A DNA stretch of 64,000 nt from Bin80 sp965209015 (GTDB lineage: Bacteria > Bacteroidota > Rhodothermia > Rhodothermales > Bin80). The notes beneath the pieces were generated by a model. It was not told where the DNA came from and ran no database searches. It worked only from the letters and a program-made list of their open reading frames with translations. Where the stretch lies: positions 558,001 through 622,000 of the forward strand of contig OZ242367.1 in the NCBI GenBank assembly GCA_965209015.1, in the 5' to 3' direction. The position numbers and the translations under genes are program-made. Below are positions 36,123 through 45,559 of the stretch, piece by piece. How positions within the stretch are numbered: position 1 is the stretch's first letter; each line of letters begins with the position of its first letter.

Positions 36123-39100
36123 CGCTGATTCTTTCACACACCTCCATTGCCGAAAATTCCGGTACGACGACGGTGACCGCGAGACTGAACCGGGCTTCCA
36201 GTGAGGCGACCACGGTCACGGTGACCACCCTCCCCGATGCGCCGGCGGTAACTTCGGATTATACGATGAGTCCGAACCCAACGATCACCATTGCTGCGGG
36301 GGCAATCGAGAGCACGGAACTGGTGACGATCACGGCAGTGGATAACGAAATAGATGCGCCGGACAAGACGGTACAGGTACAAGGTGCAGCAACGAATACG
36401 CAGGGGGTTACCAGTCCAGCGAACGTGGAACTTACGATCACAGATGATGAGGAGGCGCCGGCAGTGACGCTGATGCTCACGCCTGCGTCCATCACAGAAA
36501 ATGCAGGGATTGCAATCGTGACCGCAACGCTGGATCGTCCCTCCAGTGCGGTGACGACGATCCTGATCTCGGCTCTTCCTGACGCACCGGCAGCGGCGAC
36601 GGATTTTGCACTGAGTGGGAACCTGCAACTGACCATTGCAGCAGGCGAGACCGCCAGTACGGGGCTGGTCACCATTACGGCGGTGGACAATGCAGTGGAT
36701 GGTCCAGACAAGACGGTGCAGGTGCAAGGCACCGCGACGAATCTTCAAGGCGTGACCGGGCCAGAGGCAATGGAACAACTCACGATCACCGATGATGACC
36801 AAGCTCCTGTAGTGACGCTCTCCCTCTCGCCCCCTTCCATTCCTGAAGATAACGAATTTACGACGGTGACCGCAACCATGGATCCTCCCTCCGGTGCAGT
36901 GACCACGGTCGTGGTGTCGGTCCTTCCGGATGCACCGGCCACCGCGTCGGATTATCAACTGAGCGAGAACTCAACGCTCACCATTGCAGCGGGGGAGACC
37001 GAGAGTACGGGGCTCGTGACCATTACAGCGGTCAATAATGAGGTGGATGCACCAGACAAGACGTTGCAGGTGCAGGGCATGGCGACGAATACGCAGGGTG
37101 TGACCGATCCAGCGGATGTGATCCTTACGATCACGGATGACGAAGCGCCTCCCACCGTCATGCTGCTGCTGGATCCCTCTACGGTCAAGGAGAATGGAGG
37201 CGAGACGATGGTCACGGCATCCATGAATCGGGCCTCGGGGACGGTGACCACCATTGAAGTGACGGTGATTCCCGACGCGGCGGCGACGGAGTCGGATTAT
37301 CAAATCAGCGAGAACTCAACGCTCACCATTGCAGCAGGGGAGACCGAGAGTACCGGGCTCGTGACCATTACAGCGGTGGATAACGAGATGGATGCACCAG
37401 ACAAGACGGTGCAGGTGCAGGGGATCGTCACCAGTGCACAGGGAATCACAGACCCTGCGGAGGTAGAACTTACGATCACCGATGATGAGGCGGCACCGGC
37501 GGTGACCCTGCTGCTGGATCCCGCCACGATCGAGGAAAGTGGAGAGAGCACGACCGTCACGGCAACTCTGGATCGGGCATCTGATGAGGAAACCACCATT
37601 GCGGTGTCGGTGCTTCCTGACGCACCTGCCACCGCATCGGATTATATGTTGAGCGATCCCCTGACGCTCACGATTGCAGCGGGCGAACTCACCAGTACCG
37701 GGCTGGTCACGATCACGGCGGTAGACAACGAAGTGGATACACCGGATAAGACGGTGCAAGTGCAGGGGGTCGCCACCAATGCGCTTGGCACTAAAAGTCC
37801 AGTGGGGGTTGAACTCACGATCACTGATGATGACGAAGCACCGGCCGTCACGCTGGTACTGGATCGCTCCACGATTGGAGAGAATGGAAGGAGCACCACG
37901 GTCACGGCTACCCTGAACCGGCCTTCCAGTGCCATGACGACGGTCATCGTGACAGTGCTTCCCAATGCACCCGCCATGGAGTCGGATTATAGGCTGAGCG
38001 ACAATCAAACACTGATGATTGTAGCAGGCGAACTCACCAGTACGGGGGAGGTGACGATCACGGCGGTGGATAACGAAGTGGATGCGCCGAACAAGACCGT
38101 GCAGGTGCAAGGAAGGTCTACGAATGTGCAGGGCGTGACGGATCCAGAGGAGGTGACCCTCACGATCACCGATGACGATGAATCGCTTCCGTTGGCCCAA
38201 GATGCCCTGGTCACCACGAAGGAAGACATGCCGTACTGGTTTACCCCATCCGACATTGGGTATCGTGATCCCGAGGGGGATCCACTGGCGTCCATTCGGA
38301 TTGAGCGGCTTCCGGATGCGGGAACACTGACTTTGGGGGGAATCGGGTTCCCCGCCGGGACACAGATCTCCGTAGTCCAAATCTCGGCGAGAGAGCTGGT
38401 CTTTACGCCGGTCGCCAATGCGTATGGTTCGGCATACACGAGTTTTGACTTCAAGGTTAGCGATGGGACATCGGAGAGTCCATCGGCTGCCCGGATGACG
38501 ATTGATGTGACCCCAGTCAACGATGTGGCAACGGGGCAACTCCAGATCATTGGGTCTATGCAATTAGGAGAGGTGCTTCGGGTTTCGGTGGAGGAGATTC
38601 AGGATCTGGATGGACTGCGCCGTGCGCAGGCGGGGGAGCCGGGATACGGGTATCGCTATCAATGGCTCCGCATGGCGGAGGGGAGTCCACAGGAACGGAT
38701 TGGAGAGGGAGACACCTATGTCCCCGTAGAGGCGGATGCAGGGGCAAGTCTACTGGTTCGGGTTACATTTGTGGATGACGCAGGGTTTGAGGAGAGCTTA
38801 GAAAGTCCTCCCCGACAGGTTCGCTCCACGAATCGAATCCGTACGGCATGGATGGGACGTCTGGGACGGACGGTGGCGGATCAGGTCTTACGGGCAACGA
38901 AGTGTGAAGGGCGGGTGCAGCGGTCCCGGCGTAATGAAGTCTATCTGGCGGGGCAGCCATTGGCCTTGGCTTCGTTGCCGAATTATGTGCGTGTGCAAAA
39001 GGTCAAGCCGGACCAACATGCTGTACTCCTTGGAATGACCGATCCGGTATACCGGCTGGGCCATACACTGACGCGGGAGCGTCTACTGCATGGCAGTTCG

Positions 39101-40225
39101 TTCCGGCATGGGATGCAGGACGGGAGCGGGGTCGCGCTCTGGGGACATGGGGTAGTGTCTCGCGTTCAGGGTGCGGACGGGGCCTTGAACCTGGAGGGAC
39201 GAGTATCCAGTGGGATGTTCGGGGCAGACTGGATCAGAGACAAAGGGGGACTGGGCGTACTGGTGGCTCATACACGCTCCGAGGGCGAGTATGCCATGGC
39301 AAGTGATGAAGGTACACATTCCGCCTATCTGACGGGAGTATACCCCAATGGATGTTATGCGCTCAGTTCGGGGATCACGGCATGGGGCGTGGTCGGATAT
39401 GGTCGTGGATCCATGACCGTGGAACAGGTATCCACGCCGATGGATCTGCGGATGATCGGAGGGGGAATCTATGGGCGGATCCGAACGGTGAGAAAGCGAG
39501 GACTGGAGCTGGGGATTCGTTCGGATGCCTTGCTGGTACAAATGGGAGCGAGTGAGACGGAGGAGTTATCGGAAGATGAGGCGCAGGTATCTCGGTTGCG
39601 GCTGGGATTGCAGGGGACCCTGCGAGGGATCCGTTTAGGAACAGAATCTACGATAGTGCCGTCGGCAGAACTAGCCCTCCGCCATGATGGTGGCGATGCA
39701 GAGACAGGATTCGGGGTAGATATGCAGGTCGGGTTCCGTCTCTCGGAGCTAGAGAGTGGTCTGGACATAGAAGTGCATGCGCATGCAGTGCTGACGCACC
39801 AAGACCGCGGACTCCAGGATCAGGGGCTCGCAGGGGCGGTGACCTGGGATCCACGGCCCCAATCCATTGAGGGGCTCCAGGTTCGAGTGGAGCACACCCT
39901 CGGGGCAGAGGCCCTGGGTGGGGCAGAGCGGCTACTCCGCGCCGAAACCATTCAGCCACAGTATAGGACCCACCAAACCGGAGGCCTGCGGGTGCAGGCA
40001 GGCTATGGGTTTGCTCTATTCTCCAGAGCATTCACCTTGCAACCCGAGGTCAGCTTCAGCGGCGGCGGACCGCAGCGAAGATATGAGATGGGATGGAACA
40101 TCGCACGGGCACACGAGCATCCGACCAAGGTGCAGCTTTTTGTCGGGACAACCGGGCAAGCACGACGAGACAGTCCACTGCAACTCCAGCATCTAGTCCG
40201 ACTGCAACTCAAAAGACAGTTCTAA
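36119..40225 (+). CDS. Gene D, segment 4: diverse Calx-beta domains and autotransporter-like barrel
   Basis: The 1368-residue frame has six diverse Calx-beta domains, a cadherin-like domain (about 690-800), an Ig-like region, and a C-terminal barrel of about 400 residues. Hallmarks are ALRHDGGDAETGFGVDMQV and a terminal Phe (LQLKRQF). It is closely similar to the last part of gene E along its whole length. No signal peptide is present because the frame is cut from its N-terminus, so it could be made only if the upstream frameshifts are repaired or are not real. The GTG at 36119 is simply the first start-like codon in the frame. Confidence 0.7.
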   Translation: MTLILSHTSIAENSGTTTVTARLNRASSEATTVTVTTLPDAPAVTSDYTMSPNPTITIAAGAIESTELVTITAVDNEIDAPDKTVQVQGAATNTQGVTSPANVELTITDDEEAPAVTLMLTPASITENAGIAIVTATLDRPSSAVTTILISALPDAPAAATDFALSGNLQLTIAAGETASTGLVTITAVDNAVDGPDKTVQVQGTATNLQGVTGPEAMEQLTITDDDQAPVVTLSLSPPSIPEDNEFTTVTATMDPPSGAVTTVVVSVLPDAPATASDYQLSENSTLTIAAGETESTGLVTITAVNNEVDAPDKTLQVQGMATNTQGVTDPADVILTITDDEAPPTVMLLLDPSTVKENGGETMVTASMNRASGTVTTIEVTVIPDAAATESDYQISENSTLTIAAGETESTGLVTITAVDNEMDAPDKTVQVQGIVTSAQGITDPAEVELTITDDEAAPAVTLLLDPATIEESGESTTVTATLDRASDEETTIAVSVLPDAPATASDYMLSDPLTLTIAAGELTSTGLVTITAVDNEVDTPDKTVQVQGVATNALGTKSPVGVELTITDDDEAPAVTLVLDRSTIGENGRSTTVTATLNRPSSAMTTVIVTVLPNAPAMESDYRLSDNQTLMIVAGELTSTGEVTITAVDNEVDAPNKTVQVQGRSTNVQGVTDPEEVTLTITDDDESLPLAQDALVTTKEDMPYWFTPSDIGYRDPEGDPLASIRIERLPDAGTLTLGGIGFPAGTQISVVQISARELVFTPVANAYGSAYTSFDFKVSDGTSESPSAARMTIDVTPVNDVATGQLQIIGSMQLGEVLRVSVEEIQDLDGLRRAQAGEPGYGYRYQWLRMAEGSPQERIGEGDTYVPVEADAGASLLVRVTFVDDAGFEESLESPPRQVRSTNRIRTAWMGRLGRTVADQVLRATKCEGRVQRSRRNEVYLAGQPLALASLPNYVRVQKVKPDQHAVLLGMTDPVYRLGHTLTRERLLHGSSFRHGMQDGSGVALWGHGVVSRVQGADGALNLEGRVSSGMFGADWIRDKGGLGVLVAHTRSEGEYAMASDEGTHSAYLTGVYPNGCYALSSGITAWGVVGYGRGSMTVEQVSTPMDLRMIGGGIYGRIRTVRKRGLELGIRSDALLVQMGASETEELSEDEAQVSRLRLGLQGTLRGIRLGTESTIVPSAELALRHDGGDAETGFGVDMQVGFRLSELESGLDIEVHAHAVLTHQDRGLQDQGLAGAVTWDPRPQSIEGLQVRVEHTLGAEALGGAERLLRAETIQPQYRTHQTGGLRVQAGYGFALFSRAFTLQPEVSFSGGGPQRRYEMGWNIARAHEHPTKVQLFVGTTGQARRDSPLQLQHLVRLQLKRQF

Positions 40226-40858
40226 TGGGCTCCCCAGGAGACCAGCTGCAGAAGAGGTACCAAATCGATCCGAAAATCAATCGTTATGGAAACATAGGGA
40301 AAGGAAAATATCTACCCCGTGAAGTGTTTGTGTATTGAGGTAAATTTGTCTCCGAATGAGATCAAGTTTGCTTGCCTGCGTTTTCCATTGGCTTTATCGT
40401 TCAACCTAGAATATTAATCTCAATTTATGGAAATATTTTCTGATCTGGGCTGTAGAGTGTAAGTGTAAATTATTCGGTAAGTTACGGTCATCTGATCTGC
40501 CTATTCCGGCGTTTGGGTGTCCCAATTAAATCGGAATCGTACCTACCGACATCCAGACTACCGTCTAAGTAGCCCTTGCAGTAAGCCTCAGATTGAGGAG
40601 TTGGGATCATCTGATTGCTTTCAGTCTTTGACACTGGCAAGTTGAATCTGCGTAGGATAGAGATTTTCCAGACTTGAAAATGATACATTGTTCAACCACT
40701 AATTTTGTATCCGAACTAAAAGGTTCTACCATAATTTGTTCGGAATAAGGTTGCGTTTACTTGAATCAACATACATAAGGTTATGGCAATTAGTGCCAAG
40801 AGAATAGGGTATAGGACTATCAATATTGCATGGAGATTCACCAACATCCTGATGGTCC
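40226..40858. other. Intergenic stretch after gene D
   Basis: The first hundred bases (GAAGAGGTACCAAA and AAAATCAATCGTTATGGAAA) match the sequence after gene E (180-234) in the opposite orientation, so homology between D and E extends past the stop codon. Beyond about 40340 I see no gene, RNA or repeat. Short open frames there have no convincing start or composition. Confidence 0.5.
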
Positions 40859-40862
40859 CTAG

Positions 40863-42971
40863 CCTGAATTCCCAACTGGAATTAACTTGTTCATGAATAT
40901 GACATATTGGTACGATTCACTGGATTTGGATCCTTAGTTTGCGCTGACCAAGCCATTGAATGGGATTCTTTCGCTGTGTATATCCTGCAGCTAGGAGATA
41001 AGGATTATTTGATCGTCGGGGAAGCTTCACAATAATTTCGTTTGGTTGGATTTCAATCTTGGCTTTGCATTGCACGAGTTTACGAAAGATGGTTCTTGGC
41101 TTAGCGGTTTCAAACCCATTTCCCACTCGAGATGCGAGCACGCGGTACAGTGTACTGGCCATGAGTGTAAGTTGAAGGTCCATATCCACTTTGAGAGGGA
41201 CGGACGATGTCAGTGCATCCATGTGAAAGAAGTCAATGGCATCGGCGATTGTATTTTCTACGATCATGCGCCGGGCATAGCGGTCAATCAATTTGGCAGC
41301 AGAGGTTTTCATCTGGTTGGTGATCAACAAGGTGGGTTTTTCATGTCCAAGATCAAGGATGGCAATCTGTCGTAGTTCAGATTTATAGCCTCGTACCTGA
41401 ATCATTTTTTCTAGAATGCGAGGAGTCTTGAACGTTCGTCCTACATTCGTCAGACGGATCTGCTTCCATTGGTTTGCAGGGATTTGGTTCAACTCTTCCA
41501 CCATCTTAGTCGAACGCCTCCGAAGTGTTAGGAAGTGAATCCCCAATTCGGTCAGCTTTTGTAAGTGTGCATAGGTGGTAAAGGTACTATCGAAGACCAC
41601 CTCCTTGGGGTACGCTCCCGTCTGATCTTTCCAGAACGTTAAGAACTCCTCAAGGCAATCCTGCCGATTCTTTTTTCGGAGTTGTGCATCGGCATAGACG
41701 AAGCAACGTGCATCTGCATCACGAACGACGAGCGAAAGGATCCCTTTCTGACTACGACTTCGTTTGGAGATAAAGTGTTTTTCGGTTAACGCATCCTCTC
41801 CATGGTAGGGAATCGTGTGGAAATCAAGGTCAAATGAGACGCCATTCCCCAACGAGATGCCCAGTGAACGCACCGCCGAGTGCCAGGAATTCATGAGGTG
41901 GCGTATGGATTGGGGATGAACTCGATTGGAATACTCTGTGAGTGTGCTCTGTTTGGGCATGGCATTTAAGCCTGCAAAGAGGGCCAATCCAGGATCCAGA
42001 ATATCATCCATTACATGAGAGAGCCGGCGGGTTCCCCAGAGTTTTAGGGCAAGGAGCGCTCGCACAGCGCAGCCCGCGGGGATCATGTCACTCCCGGGCA
42101 TGGAACTGGCCTCGAGCAATGCATCCAGATCCATGCGGGCTAAATCCGATGCAAACAGAAAGAGACCTCCAAAGTCGGTTGAAAATTGGCGGGGTGTCAG
42201 ATCCAGATTTCGGTAATCTGCAATCGGTGCCCGGTGAATCAAGATGTTATCCATTTGTTGTCCCCGAGGACGCCGACGTAGTTTCGGAACCCCTGCCTTA
42301 CGGACTATCCGCCCCACTGTGGAGATACTTACCTGAATTTCTTCCAAAAGAAGGATACGATAGATTTCCTCCACCGATAAGTTCTTCTCCTTCCTGAGCT
42401 GGAGGATCCTTTGATCTCTTTGAGATCGGGAATCAGGACGGGGAGGTTGATCCACATTGGCAGGGGCTGGTCGGTGGGCGTTGGGGAGAAAGAATTCACG
42501 ATTGGGGTGTTTCTGGAATGCGGAGCAGAGATTTCGGAGGGTTCCATAAGCAAACCCAAACTGATTCGCGACCACCTTGATCGGGATCTTCTCAACAAAG
42601 ACAGCACGAAGGGCTTCGTAGTGTTTATGCTGTTTGTTTTTGGGGGTAAGAAAGTGATTGGAAAGGTCAGTCATATTTATAAACTAAAATAGTAACTATA
42701 ACAATATAACTAAAAAACAAACGATCATGGTTCCAAATTTGGAAAAAGGTTCAGGAAGAGTGTGTTAATCTGCTTATTTGAAGGTGTTATTGAAGTCATA
42801 TCATCAGAAATGGCACAACATCTGAGAGAATGATGCAGCACAAAAATAGTGATTATATAAATAATAATCACAAAAATAATGACAATATAGAAAAATAAAC
42901 GACAAAAGTGCTGTGATATGGCACAATTGGTGCCTAAAAGTGTCACAGTCTAATTCGGGTGGGAATTCAGG
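40863..42971 (-). mobile_element. 2109-bp insertion sequence with CTAG target duplication
   Basis: The ends are CCTGAATTCCCA and its complement TGGGAATTCAGG, with weaker pairing further inside (GGAATTAACTTG versus GAATTAGACTG). CTAG flanks both ends (40859-40862 and 42972-42975) and is probably the target duplication, although it is palindromic. The element holds one 585-codon transposase gene. The 280 bases before that gene are very A+T-rich. Confidence 0.75.
40917..42674 (-). CDS. DDE transposase, 585 residues, with N-terminal helix-turn-helix
   Basis: The N-terminal 130 residues look like a helix-turn-helix region (VVANQFGFAYGTLRNLCSAF and SISTVGRIVRKAGVPKLRR). The catalytic part follows with Asp in VSFDLDFHTIPY (about 275), Asp in VVFDSTFTTY (about 365), and a Glu in ARRMIVENTIADAIDFFHMD (about 475). 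The spacing fits IS4- or IS1634-like transposases with a beta-strand insertion domain. The frame is complete and lies inside intact inverted repeats, so the element may still be active. I cannot assign it to a named IS. Confidence 0.82.
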   Translation of the reverse strand: MTDLSNHFLTPKNKQHKHYEALRAVFVEKIPIKVVANQFGFAYGTLRNLCSAFQKHPNREFFLPNAHRPAPANVDQPPRPDSRSQRDQRILQLRKEKNLSVEEIYRILLLEEIQVSISTVGRIVRKAGVPKLRRRPRGQQMDNILIHRAPIADYRNLDLTPRQFSTDFGGLFLFASDLARMDLDALLEASSMPGSDMIPAGCAVRALLALKLWGTRRLSHVMDDILDPGLALFAGLNAMPKQSTLTEYSNRVHPQSIRHLMNSWHSAVRSLGISLGNGVSFDLDFHTIPYHGEDALTEKHFISKRSRSQKGILSLVVRDADARCFVYADAQLRKKNRQDCLEEFLTFWKDQTGAYPKEVVFDSTFTTYAHLQKLTELGIHFLTLRRRSTKMVEELNQIPANQWKQIRLTNVGRTFKTPRILEKMIQVRGYKSELRQIAILDLGHEKPTLLITNQMKTSAAKLIDRYARRMIVENTIADAIDFFHMDALTSSVPLKVDMDLQLTLMASTLYRVLASRVGNGFETAKPRTIFRKLVQCKAKIEIQPNEIIVKLPRRSNNPYLLAAGYTQRKNPIQWLGQRKLRIQIQ

Positions 42972-43132
42972 CTAGTATATATTTGGCATCATCGCTTGAA
43001 CACCAGAGCAGTTCGAAATCTAAGAAATCAAAAACTATCGCCAGAGACTTAGAGGCGTGAAGTCATCAGTGTCACAATTCCATATTCTCTGTGAAAAGTT
43101 GGACCGATCCTACAGCGTTCGTGGTGGAAACA

Positions 43133-45316
43133 CTAAAGATCAAATCGGTCAAGGTTCATCACTTTGGCCCATGCACCCACAAATTTCTGAATAAACAACT
43201 CATCAGCATCTTCTGAGGCAAAAACCTCTGCGATTGCACGCAATTGAGAGTTTGAGCCAAAGATCAGATCAACGGAGGTCCCGGCCCACTTGAGTTCGCC
43301 AGACGTATAGTCTCGTCCTTCAAACACCCCGTTGACTACATCTGAGGGATTCCATACTGTGTCCGTGTCCAAGAGATTCACAAAATAGTCCCGCGTGAGC
43401 TGTCCCGGACGGTTCGTAAATACACCTAAGTTGGATCCGTCAAAGTTAGTGTTAAGTACACGTAAACCTCCAATGAGCACCGTCATTTCCACTGCGGTCA
43501 GGCTTAACATGAAGGCCCGGTCAACCAATAGCTCCTCTGAAGATTGAGATAATCTTGGTTTTAGGTAGTTACGAAACCCATCCGCAACAGGCTCCAGTAC
43601 ACCAAACGAAGCAATATCGGTTGCTTCCTGATTCGCATCCGTGCGTCCAGGGGAAAAGTCTACCTCAGCGATGTGACCTGCCTGTCGAGCAGCTTCCTCA
43701 ATTGCGGCACAGCCCCCTAAGATGATTACATCCGCGAGCGAAACAGTTTTATGATAATCTGAGCAGAAATTATCCCTGACCTCTTGCAAGATGTTGAGTG
43801 CCTTCGCAAGTTCCTTTGGGTTATTGACTTCCCAGTCCCTTTGTGGGGATAGTCGAAGCCGCCCGCCGTTGGCTCCACCACGCTTGTCGGTACTACGAAA
43901 TGTGGAAGCAGAAGCCCATGCAGTTCGGACCAATTCGGAAACTGAAAGATCAGATGCCAAGATGCACTGCTTCAGGATCTCGATCGCCGCAGAATCAATC
44001 AGCTCATGATCAACTCTCGGTACAGGGTCCTGCCATAGAAGGTCTTCATCAGGAACCAGTGGTCCAAGATAGCGACTGACGGGTCCCATATCCCGATGGG
44101 TAAGTTTGAACCAAGCACGAGCGAAAGCGTCAGCAAACTCGTCAGGATTGGCATGAAATCGCTTGGCGATCGGAGCGTAAGCCGGGTCTTCGCGAAGTGC
44201 AAGATCAGTCGTAAGCATCATTGGTGCATGCATCCTAGATGGATCATGCGCATCTGGCACGGTTCCGTTTGCCGAACTGTCAATGGGAGCCCACTGCATC
44301 GCCCCAGCGGGGCTTTCAACCAGTTTCCACTCATATCCGAAAAGATTCTCAAAGTAGTTACTATCCCAAATTACTGGCTTGGTTGTCCAAGCACCTTCCA
44401 ATCCACTGGTAATTGTGTTCACACCTTTACCATCCCCAAAACTATTCTTCCAGCCTAATCCTTGCTCTTCAATTGAAGCACCTTCAGGCTCACGTCCGAC
44501 ATACTCCAATTCTGGCGCAGCACCATGTGCCTTCCCAAACGTATGTCCACCCGCAATGAGGGCAACCGTCTCTTCATCATTCATTGCCATACGGGCGAAT
44601 GTCTCTCGGATATCCCTCGCCGCAGTTACCGGATCAGGAGTGCCATTGGGGCCTTCGGGATTCACGTAGATGAGTCCCATCTGAACAGCACCCAACGGCT
44701 GTTCAAGATGCCGATCACCGGTGTATCGTTTATCGCCAAGCCATGTAGTCTCTGGGCCCCAGTAGATATCTTCTTCTGGCTCCCACGTATCCTCTCTTCC
44801 TCCTGCAAAGCCATACGTTTTCAACCCCATAGATTCCAGCGCACAATTACCCGTTAAGATCATGAGGTCAGCCCAAGAAATCCTGCGCCCATACTTTTGT
44901 TTGATCGGCCAGAGCAAACGACGTGCCTTATCTAAGTTTGCATTATCGGGCCAACTATTGAGCGGTGCAAAACGCAGAGTACCGGCTGATGCACCTCCAC
45001 GTCCATCTCCCACGCGGTAAGTCCCAGCACTGTGCCAAGCCATTCGAATAAAGAACGGTCCATAATGTCCATAGTCGGCCGGCCACCAATCTTGCGATGC
45101 GGTCATTAAGTTGTAAAGATCTTCTTTCACCTCATCTAAATTCAACTTATTGAATTCGTGAGCATAATTAAACTCATTCCCGAATGGATTCAACTGTGGA
45201 GGATTCTGGGCAAGAATCTTTAGGTTTAACTGGTTTGGCCACCAATCTAGGTTAAAATAGTTTCTTGTTGAGACAGGAGATGAACTCTTTACAGGGCAAC
45301 CATTTTCAGTACTCAT
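43133..45316 (-). CDS. katG: Catalase-peroxidase
   Basis: The 727-residue protein has the normal length of a bacterial KatG. It destroys hydrogen peroxide and also has peroxidase activity. The distal haem-site residues are in FFIRMAWHSAGTYRVGDG (Arg91, Trp94, His95). The Trp-Tyr-Met adduct residues are Trp94, Tyr217 (GLIYVNPEGPNG) and Met243 (RMAMNDEET). The proximal haem ligand is His258 in AGGHTFGKAHG. The C-terminal half is the usual non-catalytic duplicate. No signal peptide is present, so the enzyme is cytoplasmic. It stands alone, divergent from the metalloprotease gene across a 243-bp spacer, with no oxyR or fur gene nearby. Confidence 0.97.
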   Translation of the reverse strand: MSTENGCPVKSSSPVSTRNYFNLDWWPNQLNLKILAQNPPQLNPFGNEFNYAHEFNKLNLDEVKEDLYNLMTASQDWWPADYGHYGPFFIRMAWHSAGTYRVGDGRGGASAGTLRFAPLNSWPDNANLDKARRLLWPIKQKYGRRISWADLMILTGNCALESMGLKTYGFAGGREDTWEPEEDIYWGPETTWLGDKRYTGDRHLEQPLGAVQMGLIYVNPEGPNGTPDPVTAARDIRETFARMAMNDEETVALIAGGHTFGKAHGAAPELEYVGREPEGASIEEQGLGWKNSFGDGKGVNTITSGLEGAWTTKPVIWDSNYFENLFGYEWKLVESPAGAMQWAPIDSSANGTVPDAHDPSRMHAPMMLTTDLALREDPAYAPIAKRFHANPDEFADAFARAWFKLTHRDMGPVSRYLGPLVPDEDLLWQDPVPRVDHELIDSAAIEILKQCILASDLSVSELVRTAWASASTFRSTDKRGGANGGRLRLSPQRDWEVNNPKELAKALNILQEVRDNFCSDYHKTVSLADVIILGGCAAIEEAARQAGHIAEVDFSPGRTDANQEATDIASFGVLEPVADGFRNYLKPRLSQSSEELLVDRAFMLSLTAVEMTVLIGGLRVLNTNFDGSNLGVFTNRPGQLTRDYFVNLLDTDTVWNPSDVVNGVFEGRDYTSGELKWAGTSVDLIFGSNSQLRAIAEVFASEDADELFIQKFVGAWAKVMNLDRFDL

Positions 45317-45559
45317 TGAATCGGTATATTGTTAACTTGAATATAGATGGACATGCATACGGCGGTGAACACCGAAGCAAAAAGAGACCCAAATTTTGGG
45401 CTCAGTGTTACAGTACTAAATTTACGAATACCACATTGATCTATACCAATCCCACGAAAGGATTATTCTTAAAAAGTTCTAAATACCCGAAATGAATCTT
45501 TAAGATCTGGATTAGAACTCGCTTCGCAGTATATTATGATTCGACAAAACTAACTGACC

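Larger units (their letters stand above)
27639..40225 (+). pseudogene. Giant LRR / Calx-beta / autotransporter-barrel gene broken by frameshifts (family member D, whole extent)
   Basis: Read across its frames, this 12.6-kb region encodes one protein of nearly 4200 residues. In order it has a signal peptide, SwmB, LRR array, SwmB, LRR array, two Calx-beta domains, SwmB, LRR array, a Calx-beta domain, the 345-bp array of eight more, six diverse Calx-beta domains, a cadherin-like domain and the same barrel as in gene E. The frame is interrupted near 29015-29060, 30170-30370, 34420, 35111 and 36100. The interruptions are small indels, and the intervening frames are otherwise intact and well conserved. 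That suggests recent damage, assembly error in repeats, or an assembled mixture of variants. The start is in frame with its G-tract. Confidence 0.75.

Noticed and set aside
33091..36137. Long open frames on the minus strand (hundreds of codons) in the Calx-beta array
   Set aside because: They recur with the 345-bp unit, are Arg- and Gly-rich (RGRGQIRYGGNRDRR), and have no start or family. They are antisense shadows of a GC-rich repeat. The same applies to 1396-5643 opposite gene E and 36134-38563 opposite gene D.
42725..42946. 73-codon hydrophobic frame upstream of the 585-residue transposase
   Set aside because: It lies in very A+T-rich DNA inside the IS end. Runs of Ile and Phe are expected by chance there, and there is no start context or conservation.
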